Assembly (NCBI RefSeq): GCF_049319665.1
Contig: NZ_JBMOUD010000011.1
Coordinates: 1-64,000, forward strand
Length of the DNA stretch: 64,000 nt
From: JBMOUD01 sp049319665
Lineage (GTDB): Bacteria; Pseudomonadota; Gammaproteobacteria; Enterobacterales; Enterobacteriaceae
Direction: 5' to 3'
The notes under the pieces were generated by a model. That model made no database searches. It worked only from the letters and a program-made list of their open reading frames with translations, and was not told the origin of the DNA. Each line of letters begins with the position of its first letter. Position 1 is the stretch's first letter. This document shows positions 28,966 through 37,787 of this stretch, piece after piece. The translations under genes and the position numbers were made by a program.

Positions 28966-29589
28966 TCAGTCTGCCAATAGTTTGGTGATTAATCCGTCAT
29001 GACGAAGCCGTTGACGGCTCATATGCAGACGTTCAGCGCGAATAATGGTTTTCAGATCCGATAACGCCAAATCGAAATCATCATTCACAATTAAATAATC
29101 GTATTCAGCAAAGTGGGTCATTTCCGCTACGGCCTGCGCCATGCGTTTGGCAATAACTTCTTCGCTATCCTGGCCGCGGCCACGCAGGCGACGGTCAAGC
29201 TCATCTTTTGACGGCGGCAATACAAAAATACTGCGTGCGTGCGGCATTTTTTGACGAATTTGCTGCGCGCCTTGCCAATCAATATCCAAAAACACATCAA
29301 CACCCGATGCTAAAACACGCTCAATTGCTTCACGTGAGGTGCCGTAATGATTGCCGAAGACTTCTGCATGTTCCAGAAACGCATCGCGTTCAATCATCTG
29401 GCAAAACTCTTCTTTAGAAACGAAGTAGTAATGCTCACCGTGTAATTCGCCTGGGCGAACGGAGCGGGTGGTATGAGAAATAGACACCTGCGTATCGTAG
29501 AGCGGTTGAGTCTTCAAGTAAGCCTGAATCAAGCTTGATTTACCTGCTCCACTTGGGGCGGAGACAATATATAGCGTGCCTTGGACCAT
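28966..29589 (-). CDS. gmk: Guanylate kinase
   Basis: Phosphorylates GMP to GDP; essential for GTP and (p)ppGpp supply. P-loop SAPSGAGKSSL lies near the N-terminus, followed by the GMP-binding TTRSVRPGE and HGEHYYFVS segments. Length 207 aa is normal. It lies 54 bases upstream of rpoZ and is divergent from ligB. Confidence 0.97.
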   Translation of the reverse strand: MVQGTLYIVSAPSGAGKSSLIQAYLKTQPLYDTQVSISHTTRSVRPGELHGEHYYFVSKEEFCQMIERDAFLEHAEVFGNHYGTSREAIERVLASGVDVFLDIDWQGAQQIRQKMPHARSIFVLPPSKDELDRRLRGRGQDSEEVIAKRMAQAVAEMTHFAEYDYLIVNDDFDLALSDLKTIIRAERLHMSRQRLRHDGLITKLLAD

Positions 29590-29869
29590 GATGATGTTTC
29601 AGCTGAATTGGGTTGATATGAAAAATAGAAGAGTGATCTTCGACACAGTATACACGCTCACCGCTTCTGGTGCAGCGTTCCGACACATTTCATCGTAAAT
29701 TTCGACGACAAAATAGCGAAAAAGCGCTGTTTTGCGAGGCTTCTTACAAAGAACTTCTTATTCTCTGCAATGAACACGAAAACGGGGAACCCGTTTCGCA
29801 ATATTATATTTGACCGATGGCGTGCCTGACCAAGCTAGGTTTTACTCGGCAGGATTAAGGAGAATCGCC

Positions 29870-31579
29870 ATGCGCAAAGGATTTATTTTCGCTCTATTGT
29901 TGTCCCCCATTTTATTATTCTCGATGTTATCCGGCTACGCTGCGATGTGCCCCGATTGGCCAGATGAGCGAATTGCGGCGGAGGTAAAACCCCTTACGCA
30001 GCAGCTAAAACAGTGGGAGATGGCTTATCACCAGCAGGGGAAAAGTCTGGTTGATGATGAGGTTTATGACGATCTGCTGCAAAAGCAGCAGCTTTGGCTG
30101 AGTTGTATCAACAAGCCGGTCAGTGAACCCAATCCACCGCGCGGTGCTGGGCAGTCTGCTCATCCTATTGCTCACACCGGGCTAAAAAAGCTGCCGGATG
30201 AAGCGGCCGTTAAGCGCTGGATAAAAGGCAAAGAAGACTTATGGCTACAGCCTAAAATAGACGGTGTTGCCGTTAGCCTGATTTATCGTCACGGCCAGTT
30301 CAGCGCCTTGTTGAGCCGTGGCGATGGTTTATACGGGCAGGATTGGACGGCGAAAGCGAAAAATATTGCCGCCATTCCTGTGACTATCCCCAATAGGGAT
30401 GCGCAGGTTGTTTTACAGGGGGAACTGTTCCTGCTGCTAGATCATCATCGTCAGCAGCGTGACGGCGGTATGAATGCACGTAGCAAAGTAGCGGGTGCCA
30501 TGATGCGGCAGGCAAACACAGCGGCGCTGCCACCGCTGGGTATTTTCATCTGGTCATGGCCCGATGGACCTGACACCATGTTGCCGCGGCTTCAGCAGCT
30601 TACTGCAATGGGGTTTCCCTTTACCGAACAGTTTACCTACCCAGTAAAATCCGCTGCTGAAATCACCGCATGGCGTGACAAGATTTATCAGCGGCCTTTG
30701 CCTTTTGCCACCGATGGTATTGTGATTCGCCAAAGCCAGGAACCGCCGGGACGCTATTGGACCAATAAAACGCCGAGCTGGGCCATTGCCTGGAAGTTTC
30801 CATTGATAAGGCAACTAACAGAAGTCACCGGTGTGGAAACGACAGTGGGGCGCAGCGGTAAAATAAATGTCGTGTTGCGCCTGCAAGGGATAAAACTCGA
30901 TGATAAGCGGGTGGCACGGGTCAATATCGGTTCTGTGTCTCGTTTTCGTCAGTGGGATATTGCGGTTGGCGATCGTGTGGCAATCAGCCTTGCCGGGCAG
31001 GGTATCCCTCGCTTAGATGAGGTGGTATGGCGGGTGGCGTTGCGCCCAGAACTCTCATTTCCTCATCCGCAGGATCATCATTTTTTGTCGTGCTTCTCAC
31101 CCGAACCGCCGTGCCAGCAGCAGTTTCTCGCCAGGATGATTTGGCTCAGCGGTCCGCAAGGGCTAAAAATGAAAGGCTGGGGCGGGGCAACATGGCAGAA
31201 ACTTATTGATGCTCAGTTAGTCAATTCACTGGTCGATTGGTTAGATCTCACCGTTGAGTCACTGACCTCCTCTGGCAACGTAACCCTAAAACAGGCGCAG
31301 AAAATGCTAGCCCAGCTGCAACTGGCAAAAGAGCGACCTTTGTATCGTTGGTTATCGGCGCTGGGTTTTCCCGCTCAGGGTGTAAAACAGGTTAATAAGA
31401 TGAGCTGGCAGAGCATTGCGGGTAGCGAAGCTCAACAGTGGCGCGGCATTGAGGGCGTAGGTGCGCATGCTGCCGAGCAAATCCAAGCCTTTCTACACGA
31501 TAAGCATGTTCGGGCGATAACTCAGAAACTTGTTGAACAGCAACTGCCAGCGTTTATATCACCGGCAGCTCGCCAATAA
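29870..31579 (+). CDS. ligB: NAD-dependent DNA ligase LigB with N-terminal signal-like segment
   Basis: Second NAD-dependent DNA ligase of enterobacteria. The adenylation lysine is Lys129 in KIDG; an OB-fold and helix-hairpin-helix region follow. It lacks the BRCT domain of LigA. The open frame begins at 29810, but the ATG at 29870 has AGGAG before it and gives about 569 aa, close to E. coli. Residues 1-25 look like a Sec signal peptide (basic start, hydrophobic core, GYAA). E. coli LigB has the same oddity. The cellular role remains unclear. Confidence 0.93.
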   Translation: MRKGFIFALLLSPILLFSMLSGYAAMCPDWPDERIAAEVKPLTQQLKQWEMAYHQQGKSLVDDEVYDDLLQKQQLWLSCINKPVSEPNPPRGAGQSAHPIAHTGLKKLPDEAAVKRWIKGKEDLWLQPKIDGVAVSLIYRHGQFSALLSRGDGLYGQDWTAKAKNIAAIPVTIPNRDAQVVLQGELFLLLDHHRQQRDGGMNARSKVAGAMMRQANTAALPPLGIFIWSWPDGPDTMLPRLQQLTAMGFPFTEQFTYPVKSAAEITAWRDKIYQRPLPFATDGIVIRQSQEPPGRYWTNKTPSWAIAWKFPLIRQLTEVTGVETTVGRSGKINVVLRLQGIKLDDKRVARVNIGSVSRFRQWDIAVGDRVAISLAGQGIPRLDEVVWRVALRPELSFPHPQDHHFLSCFSPEPPCQQQFLARMIWLSGPQGLKMKGWGGATWQKLIDAQLVNSLVDWLDLTVESLTSSGNVTLKQAQKMLAQLQLAKERPLYRWLSALGFPAQGVKQVNKMSWQSIAGSEAQQWRGIEGVGAHAAEQIQAFLHDKHVRAITQKLVEQQLPAFISPAARQ

Positions 31580-31584
31580 TGAGA

Positions 31585-32202
31585 TTAGTGATCGGAGTGC
31601 GGGTAGTTAAACACCGGTAAACCAAGGCGAAAACGCAGCGCGATAAGGCGGGCAATAAAACCTGCCAGCAGCGTAATAATCACCACCAGATTTTGCGGCA
31701 CGCTGAGGGTTTGTAAACCGATATAGACCCAAGCGGAGGCGAAGGAGATACCTGCGTAAATCTCTTTTTGGAACACTAACGGGATTTGGTTGCACAGCAT
31801 ATCACGTAGTACGCCACCGAATACGCCGGTGATAACCGCGGCGATTGAGGCTATCAGCGGACCGTGCCCGGTATTGAGCGCTATTTGGGTACCTATAATT
31901 GAAAACACGACCAGCCCCAACGCATCCAGCACCAGAAACAGGCGACGCAGATGTTGCATCAGTGGCGCCAGCCAGGTTGTCACGATAGCGGCAGCGGCGA
32001 CAATGACGATATATTGCGGATGTTGTACCCAGCCAAGCGGATAATGGCCCAGCAGCATATCTCGTACCGATCCTCCACCGATGGCGGTTGCAGAGGCGAT
32101 AATAATCACTCCGAACATATCCATTTTTCTTCTACCAGCGGCTAATGCGCCGGTCATCGCCTCGGCGGTGATGCCGATAATATAAAGGACTTCAAGTAAC
32201 AT
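31585..32202 (-). CDS. yicG: TRIC/UPF0126 family membrane protein YicG
   Basis: Seven-helix membrane protein of the trimeric-intracellular-cation-channel-like family, with two internal repeats carrying IGGGSVRDMLLG and FGGVLRDMLC. Substrate is not established. It aligns with E. coli YicG. I place the start at 32202 by that alignment; an ATG at 32223 in the same frame is possible and neither has a good ribosome site. It marks the left edge of the accessory block. Confidence 0.9.
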   Translation of the reverse strand: MLLEVLYIIGITAEAMTGALAAGRRKMDMFGVIIIASATAIGGGSVRDMLLGHYPLGWVQHPQYIVIVAAAAIVTTWLAPLMQHLRRLFLVLDALGLVVFSIIGTQIALNTGHGPLIASIAAVITGVFGGVLRDMLCNQIPLVFQKEIYAGISFASAWVYIGLQTLSVPQNLVVIITLLAGFIARLIALRFRLGLPVFNYPHSDH

Positions 32203-32533
32203 AGTATTTGCCGGGGTTAACATGGATAGAATTTTCTTAGCCTAGCGTACTGAGCTTTGTTATTTATCTCGACTGAGATTTTCTTACCGATCGCCATTCG
32301 GATTATTAAATCTAATGCTGGTGGTTTTCTAAATGCCTGGTTTTAGCTAATTCTGGCGAGGTTATCTATTTATCGCATTATAAAATCGTCTGTTATATCG
32401 CTGCTATTCTCCCCCCTGCTCTATCCTTCGAAGGTTCACCAGAAACGATTAAGCTACTTAAAGAGGTTACGATTGTGTATATTCGTTACCTCTGACGCGT
32501 TATGAACGGTATACATTCCCCCGGAGGAACCCA
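32203..32533. promoter_or_regulatory. yicG-tetR intergenic region with TetR-like palindrome
   Basis: A gene-free stretch that starts the accessory block. At 32462-32493 a 32-bp dyad has 11-base arms, AGAGGTTACGA and TCGTTACCTCT, matching at 10 of 11 positions around a 10-base centre. It lies 40 bases before the TetR gene, so it may be that regulator's own operator. Nothing else is recognisable. Confidence 0.4.
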
Positions 32534-33154
32534 ATGAATCCAGAACTTCCGGTGGCTTTGCCGCAGCGTGGGCCCGCTGAACACGAGCGCCGTGAACAGA
32601 TTATCCGCGCAGCCTTAGACCACTTCCGCCATTACGGTTATGCCAAAACATCCGTTGCCGACCTGGCAAAAGCGATTGGCGTTTCCAGCGCCTACATCTA
32701 TAAATTTTTTGAATCAAAACAGGCGATTGGTGAAGCTGTTTGCACCCACTCATTGGGACAGATTGACCGTTCATTAATGGAGATTGCCAATAGCGATCAG
32801 AGCGCCACCGCTCGCCTGCGAGAAATATTCCAATCTTTGATGGAAAAAAGCCTGGAGCTGTTTTTTGAAGAGAGGAAGCTGCACGATATTGCGGCTATTG
32901 CCAGCGCTAACCGCTGGAATTCCACCAATAATCATCGTGCCGCGTTATATAGCATTATTAAAAAAGTGATCGCTGATGGTCGCCAATTGGGCGAGTTTGA
33001 ACGCAAAACACCGATCGATGAGGTGTGTATGGCGATTGCCAGCGTAATGACGCCTTTTTCCCACCCTTTGATGCTAGAGCAGAAAACCCCAGAACAACTG
33101 GCAGAGCGCGTGGTGGTGATCACCAATTTAGTTTTACGCAGCCTCGCAATTTAA
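32534..33154 (+). CDS. TetR/AcrR family transcriptional regulator
   Basis: A 206-aa repressor-type protein. The N-terminal helix-turn-helix reads YAKTSVADLAKAIGVSSAYIYKFFESK (residues about 37-62, quoted here only as TSVADLAKAIGVSS for the core). The C-terminal ligand domain is not recognisable as a specific subfamily. GGAGG precedes the ATG. It sits immediately upstream of, and in line with, a FabF-type synthase, so control of that gene and of itself is the simplest guess; the ligand is unknown. Confidence 0.85.
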   Translation: MNPELPVALPQRGPAEHERREQIIRAALDHFRHYGYAKTSVADLAKAIGVSSAYIYKFFESKQAIGEAVCTHSLGQIDRSLMEIANSDQSATARLREIFQSLMEKSLELFFEERKLHDIAAIASANRWNSTNNHRAALYSIIKKVIADGRQLGEFERKTPIDEVCMAIASVMTPFSHPLMLEQKTPEQLAERVVVITNLVLRSLAI

Positions 33155-33167
33155 CTAAAAAATTATC

Positions 33168-33200
33168 AGTGACGGGTTTACAAAATCGTAACCCGTCACT
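33168..33200. other. Long hairpin between tetR and the FabF-type gene
   Basis: Perfect 11-bp arms AGTGACGGGTT and AACCCGTCACT enclose an 11-base loop. No T-run follows on the plus strand, so it may be a weak terminator, an operator or an RNA processing site. Confidence 0.45.
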
Positions 33201-33307
33201 TACTATCAGCGGCAATACTAAGAATGTCTACTCTCCTGCCAAGCGAATGATCGGTCATCATCACCGGCATTTTCACAGGATAGCGTCGAATTATAGAGGA
33301 ATATCTT

Positions 33308-34582
33308 ATGTCTCAGCGTCGTGTAGTGATTACCGGTATCGGGGCTGTCAGCCCGCTTGGTTGTGATATTGAAACTATTTGGCAACGCCTGTTAGCCGGT
33401 GAGTCAGGGATCCGCACCTTACCTGAAGAGATTGCCGCCACATTATCGGTGAAGATTGGCGGTCAGGTACCGACTCTTGAACAAGACCCTCAATCTGGCT
33501 TTGACCCAGACCTTGCCGTATTGCCGAAAGATCAGAAGAAGATGGACCGCTTTATTCAGTTCGCAATGGCCGCGGCGGATCAAGCGATTGCTCACGCTGG
33601 CTGGCAGGCAGAGAGCGCTGAGCAGCAAGAAAGAACCGCGACTGTGGTCGGTTCTGGTATTGGTGGCTTCCCGGCGATTGCTCACGCGGTACGCACCAAT
33701 GATTCTCGCGGTGCTAAGCGTTTGTCTCCGTTCACTATCCCATCCTTCCTGGTCAATCTGGCGGCAGGACAGGTTTCTATCAAGCACCATTTCAAAGGCC
33801 CAATCGGCGCGCCAGTCACCGCATGTGCGGCGGGCGTTCAGGCTATCGGCGATGCGGTGCGTTTGATTCGTAACGATGAAGCAGATATCGCGCTGTGCGG
33901 CGGTGCTGAAGCGGCAATTGATACAGTGAGCCTCGGTGGTTTTGCCGCGGCGAAAGCTATGTCTACCGGTTTTAACGACCAGCCTCATACCGCTTCTCGT
34001 CCTTTCGATAGCGCACGCGATGGTTTCGTGATGGGTGAAGGCGCAGGCATGCTGATTATCGAAGAATTGGAGCATGCGCTGGCGCGTGGTGCTAAACCTT
34101 TGGCAGAGATCGTCGGCTACGGTACCAGCGGTGACGCTTACCATATGACATCCGGCGCTGAAGATGGCGAAGGTGCAGGCCGCGCGATGCGTCAGGCACT
34201 GCGTCAAGCTGGCATCCAGCCGAGCGAAGTTCAGCATCTTAATGCGCACGCTACCTCAACGCCGGTCGGTGACCTTGGCGAGATTAACGCCATTAAAAAC
34301 CTGTTTGGTGCCGATGGTAAATTGGCGGTGACCTCCACTAAATCTGCAACCGGTCACCTGTTGGGTGCGGCTGGCGGTTTGGAAACCATCTTCACACTGT
34401 TGGCAATTCGCGACCAAATCGTACCGCCAACGCTGAACCTGGAAAATAAAGATCCGGCAGCTGAAGGCCTGAATATCGTGGGTAACACCGCGCAGCCTTG
34501 TGAGATCACCTACGCACTGTCTAACGGCTTCGGCTTCGGTGGCGTTAATGCCTGCGTACTGTTAAAACGCTGGGAAGGCTAA
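33308..34582 (+). CDS. FabF-type beta-ketoacyl-ACP synthase II paralogue
   Basis: Thiolase-fold condensing enzyme with the complete catalytic set: Cys173 (VTACAAG), His314 (NAHATSTPVGD), Lys345 and His350 (TSTKSATGH), plus the glycine-rich C-terminal NGFGFGGVNA. This is a housekeeping-type KAS II by sequence and length (424 aa), but it stands alone, far from the plsX-fabH-fabD-fabG-acpP-fabF cluster where the main fabF normally lies. It is therefore probably a second copy, perhaps adjusting membrane or specialised acyl chains under the TetR regulator upstream. Confidence 0.9.
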   Translation: MSQRRVVITGIGAVSPLGCDIETIWQRLLAGESGIRTLPEEIAATLSVKIGGQVPTLEQDPQSGFDPDLAVLPKDQKKMDRFIQFAMAAADQAIAHAGWQAESAEQQERTATVVGSGIGGFPAIAHAVRTNDSRGAKRLSPFTIPSFLVNLAAGQVSIKHHFKGPIGAPVTACAAGVQAIGDAVRLIRNDEADIALCGGAEAAIDTVSLGGFAAAKAMSTGFNDQPHTASRPFDSARDGFVMGEGAGMLIIEELEHALARGAKPLAEIVGYGTSGDAYHMTSGAEDGEGAGRAMRQALRQAGIQPSEVQHLNAHATSTPVGDLGEINAIKNLFGADGKLAVTSTKSATGHLLGAAGGLETIFTLLAIRDQIVPPTLNLENKDPAAEGLNIVGNTAQPCEITYALSNGFGFGGVNACVLLKRWEG

Positions 34583-34636
34583 TTAACTCGTTGGAAAGAT
34601 TAATTTAATTTTTCCTATACCAGTTAAAGCAAAGAG

Positions 34637-34667
34637 AAAATGGCTCGCTTGGCGGGCCATTTTTTTA
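34637..34667 (+). terminator. Terminator after the FabF-type gene
   Basis: AAAATGGC pairs with GCCATTTT, extended inward by a T-G wobble and three G-C pairs, followed by TTTTT. It also stands at the convergent junction with the CoA-transferase gene. Confidence 0.85.
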
Positions 34668-34673
34668 TCTGCA

Positions 34674-35786
34674 CTACGCGTCAACCGGTGGTGGAAGGCG
34701 ATAGCTGGCGGGCGTGCGGCTGAGTTTTATTGGCGAAGCCACACCGGTGTAATGCTCACCAATATGAACGATCATCGCTCGATGCTTAGCATGTGGCTGC
34801 TGCAATGCCGCATCAATATTAAGTATCGGCGCACTGGGCACCCCGCCGCGTAGCAGAGTTTCGGCGATCTCTTCTCCCTGATGTGTAGCCAGCAGGAGAA
34901 TCAGTTCTTTGCGCAGTGCTACACGATTCACCGTGCGTAAAGCGGTGCTGGCAAAACGCTGATCCTGCTCCAGACTGGGAGTATTTAATAGCTGGCACAG
35001 CTTGCGGAACTGTTTGTCATTTCCTACCCCGAGAAAAATAGCGATGCTCTTGGTGGGGAAAACATCATAGGGATAGATATTGGGATGCGCATTGCCTGAA
35101 CGTTGTGGCACCCGGCTTGGGTCGGCAAACCAGCTAGAGGAATAAGGATGCAGTAATGACAGCCCGGTATCGAACAGGCTGATATCAATAAACTGTCCCA
35201 ATCCGCTGCGAGTTCGCTCCTGTAGTGCCATTAAAATGCCGAGTGCGGCATTCATGCCGGTCACCTGATCAACTACAGGCACGCCTACGCGCAAAGGTTC
35301 GCCTCCCGGCTCACCATTAATGCTCATCACACCGGTTTGTGCCTGCAAGGCCGCGTCATAACCAACTAATCCACCTAATGGTCCATCGGCACCAAAACCA
35401 CTAATGCGGCAGTGGATTAAGCTTGGGAAACGTTGTGACAGAATATCGTAGCCGAGGCCCCATTTTTCCATGGTGCCGGTTTTAAAGTTCTCGATCAGCA
35501 CATCGGCGTTTTCCAGCTGTGCAAGCAGGGTGTGGCGGGCGTTATCTTGGCTGAAATCAAGACGCATGCCGCGTTTATTACGATTAAGGCCAATATAGTA
35601 AGCCGCGGTCTGTTGTTGGAATGGCGGCCCCCAGGCGCGGGTTTCATCGCCTTGTGGAGGTTCGATTTTCAGCACATCTGCGCCGTGATCGCCTAATATT
35701 TGCCCACAATAAGGTCCGCCTAATACGCGTGATAGATCAATGACCTTAATGCCGGCCAATGCACCCGTTGTTGTTATTGTCATCAT
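34674..35786 (-). CDS. CaiB/BaiF family (class III) CoA-transferase
   Basis: Transfers CoA between an acyl-CoA donor and a carboxylic acid. Typical opening IKVIDLSRVLGGPYCGQILGDHGADV and the QAQTGVM segment are present; the class III catalytic aspartate should lie in the central part but I cannot place it with certainty. At 370 aa it is a single-domain enzyme. It lies 26 bases downstream of an acyl-CoA dehydrogenase, so the pair probably activates a carboxylate and then oxidises its CoA ester. In Pseudomonas such a transferase (GcdG) serves glutarate; here the substrate is unknown. Confidence 0.85.
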   Translation of the reverse strand: MMTITTTGALAGIKVIDLSRVLGGPYCGQILGDHGADVLKIEPPQGDETRAWGPPFQQQTAAYYIGLNRNKRGMRLDFSQDNARHTLLAQLENADVLIENFKTGTMEKWGLGYDILSQRFPSLIHCRISGFGADGPLGGLVGYDAALQAQTGVMSINGEPGGEPLRVGVPVVDQVTGMNAALGILMALQERTRSGLGQFIDISLFDTGLSLLHPYSSSWFADPSRVPQRSGNAHPNIYPYDVFPTKSIAIFLGVGNDKQFRKLCQLLNTPSLEQDQRFASTALRTVNRVALRKELILLLATHQGEEIAETLLRGGVPSAPILNIDAALQQPHAKHRAMIVHIGEHYTGVASPIKLSRTPASYRLPPPVDA

Positions 35787-35812
35787 CCGTCCTTTTTTGC
35801 TGGTCTTTGCTA

Positions 35813-37501
35813 TTAACCTGCGGCTAATAGCAGGGCTTCGGTCGCGGCAGACAGGCCAAGATTTTTATCCAGCGGGTCGACGGCTAATAAGCGATGCGTG
35901 AGGATTAATTCGGCCAGATGCAGGCGAGTTGGCATATTGATTCGGCTGGCTTCCCAAGCGATAGCGGTGGCACTGACCAGATTGTAGAGGCCGCTCGCCG
36001 CCTGCCGGGTCAGATATTCCCCTTCTTTTTCAGCGGCGTGACGCGCCAGTGCAAACACTCGCTGTTGCACGGTGATGAACTGATTACGCAGGCTATCGCT
36101 CATGGTAGTTTGCGTCATGAGTCCATCAAGATAGGTTTGTAGTGCGTCGAGAGAGTGTTCGCGGATGATTGCCCGGCGTACGTCCAACGCCACGATATTG
36201 CTGGTTCCTTCCCAAATGGATCCGAGCATTGATTCACGAACCCGGCGTGCATCATCCCACTCCTCGATGTAACCACATCCTCCTCTGACTTCCATGGCAT
36301 CGGCGGTCACGGTGCGGGCATCGCGGCATGCGCGGAATTTGATCAACGGCGTCAGTATGCGCAGTAGCGAATAGGCATTGGCATCGCCTTTATCCGAGCG
36401 TTTTAGCACTTCTGCGGTCTGGAAGATCATGCTGCGCGCCTGTTCACTGGGCAGCAGAATTTTCAGCAGCTGGCGGCGCATGAGCGGCAATTCAATGAGC
36501 GTTTTACCAAACGCCTGACGATGACGAGCAATATAAAAGGCCTCGCTGACGGCACGGCGCATTAGACCTGCGGCGCGCACCCCGTTGGACAGGCGGGAGT
36601 TATTGACCATATCTGCCATTTGCGCAAAGCCCCGGCCGGGTTCGCCCATTAACCAGGCCGTCGCTCCTTCCAGGTGTATTTCGCCGCTGGCCATTGCACG
36701 GGTACCGAGTTTGTCTTTCAGGCGGATGATCCGATAGGCGTTCGGCGTGCCGTCCGGCAATATTCGCGGCATGAAAAATAGCGATACGCCTTTGATACCT
36801 TCTATTGCGCCCTCAATACGGGCCAACAGCATCACGGCACCGGCATCTGGATTAGAGCAGAACCACTTGTCGCCGTAGATTTTGTAGGTTTCTCCTGTGG
36901 GGATCGCCAGCGTGGTGGTCGCACCAATATCAGAACCTGCGCCCTGCTCAGTCATAAACATTGCGCCTTGCATGCGCCGATCGGGTTCTACCGAGGTCAA
37001 CTGCGGTAAGTAGCTTTCTATCAGTTCTGAGGGGGCATATTTCTTTAGCGTACGACTCAGCGAATCGGTCATCGAAACTGGGCACATCAGGCTAAATTCA
37101 GCCTGGGTAAATAGATAAGTCAGCAGGTATTTCACCATCGGTGGAAGTTGGCCTTTCCATCCCAACACATCCTGGCGATGGGAGATGGCTGCTAAAGCAA
37201 AATCACTGAACGCGTGGTTTTCCATCTCGATATAGGCGGGATGTTTCAAGATGCGCTCCTCATCTTTGCCGGTACGAGTACGAACCTGTAGCTGCGGTGG
37301 GTTTTTATCAGCAAGGGAAGCGAGCTCGTTTAATCTGCCGCCGACCAATGTGCCGAGCCTTCTCAGGTAAGGACGCAGATGGTTGAGTAGCTCATCGGGA
37401 AGATAAGCGCTTAGCAGAGATTCAAGCACGGGATCGGTGAGATAGAGATTAGCCCCAGCCTGATCGGGCATGTTGTCTGGCTGATGAGTAGAAATATCCA
37501 T
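35813..37501 (-). CDS. AidB-like acyl-CoA dehydrogenase
   Basis: FAD-dependent dehydrogenase, 562 aa, longer than typical enzymes (about 380 aa) because of an N-terminal extension of the AidB kind (NPPQL, HPAYIEM blocks). Core motifs are MTEQGAGSDIGATTT (FAD/substrate loop), KDKLGTRAMASGEI and WEGTSNIVALDV, whose Glu occupies the catalytic-base position used by short-chain dehydrogenases. It is therefore probably an active enzyme of the AidB/isovaleryl branch, not necessarily AidB. It is first in an operon with the CaiB-type transferase and is divergent from a LysR gene. Confidence 0.85.
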   Translation of the reverse strand: MDISTHQPDNMPDQAGANLYLTDPVLESLLSAYLPDELLNHLRPYLRRLGTLVGGRLNELASLADKNPPQLQVRTRTGKDEERILKHPAYIEMENHAFSDFALAAISHRQDVLGWKGQLPPMVKYLLTYLFTQAEFSLMCPVSMTDSLSRTLKKYAPSELIESYLPQLTSVEPDRRMQGAMFMTEQGAGSDIGATTTLAIPTGETYKIYGDKWFCSNPDAGAVMLLARIEGAIEGIKGVSLFFMPRILPDGTPNAYRIIRLKDKLGTRAMASGEIHLEGATAWLMGEPGRGFAQMADMVNNSRLSNGVRAAGLMRRAVSEAFYIARHRQAFGKTLIELPLMRRQLLKILLPSEQARSMIFQTAEVLKRSDKGDANAYSLLRILTPLIKFRACRDARTVTADAMEVRGGCGYIEEWDDARRVRESMLGSIWEGTSNIVALDVRRAIIREHSLDALQTYLDGLMTQTTMSDSLRNQFITVQQRVFALARHAAEKEGEYLTRQAASGLYNLVSATAIAWEASRINMPTRLHLAELILTHRLLAVDPLDKNLGLSAATEALLLAAG

Positions 37502-37745
37502 AGCAATCCTCTGGTGTCTCTATGTTGTTTTTTTGTTGTGGGTGCGTTCATTTTTTGTTCGACATGGCCGCGCTGTCTAATACCCTTTGCCTATTGGCCG
37601 ATAGCAGAAACAATGCGGCATTATTTTTAGCTAATGAATTGAGGCCGTTACCTTGCTGGTCGATGCGTGCTTTTTCGCCAGAGACCGGTTTTTCTGTGGC
37701 GTAACAGGGATTTTTTATCGTGGTTGATTGCTAAAGTTTCTGTGG

Positions 37746-37760
37746 GCTGCTGATAGCAGC
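37746..37760. promoter_or_regulatory. Palindrome upstream of the LysR gene at 37788
   Basis: GCTGCT-GAT-AGCAGC is a perfect 6+6 inverted repeat 28 bases before the LysR start, inside the divergent region shared with the acyl-CoA dehydrogenase. It could be a LysR site; the spacing is shorter than the usual T-N11-A. Confidence 0.3.
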
Positions 37761-37787
37761 AACGGGCCGCGAAAGGATTGAAGTACA

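Noticed and set aside
33443..34249. 268-codon frame antisense to the FabF-type gene
   Set aside because: It mirrors a complete, conserved ketosynthase and has no family motif of its own.
35813..37501. Calling this gene aidB
   Set aside because: Length and layout are AidB-like, but it is in an operon with a CoA-transferase and sequence blocks differ considerably from E. coli AidB.
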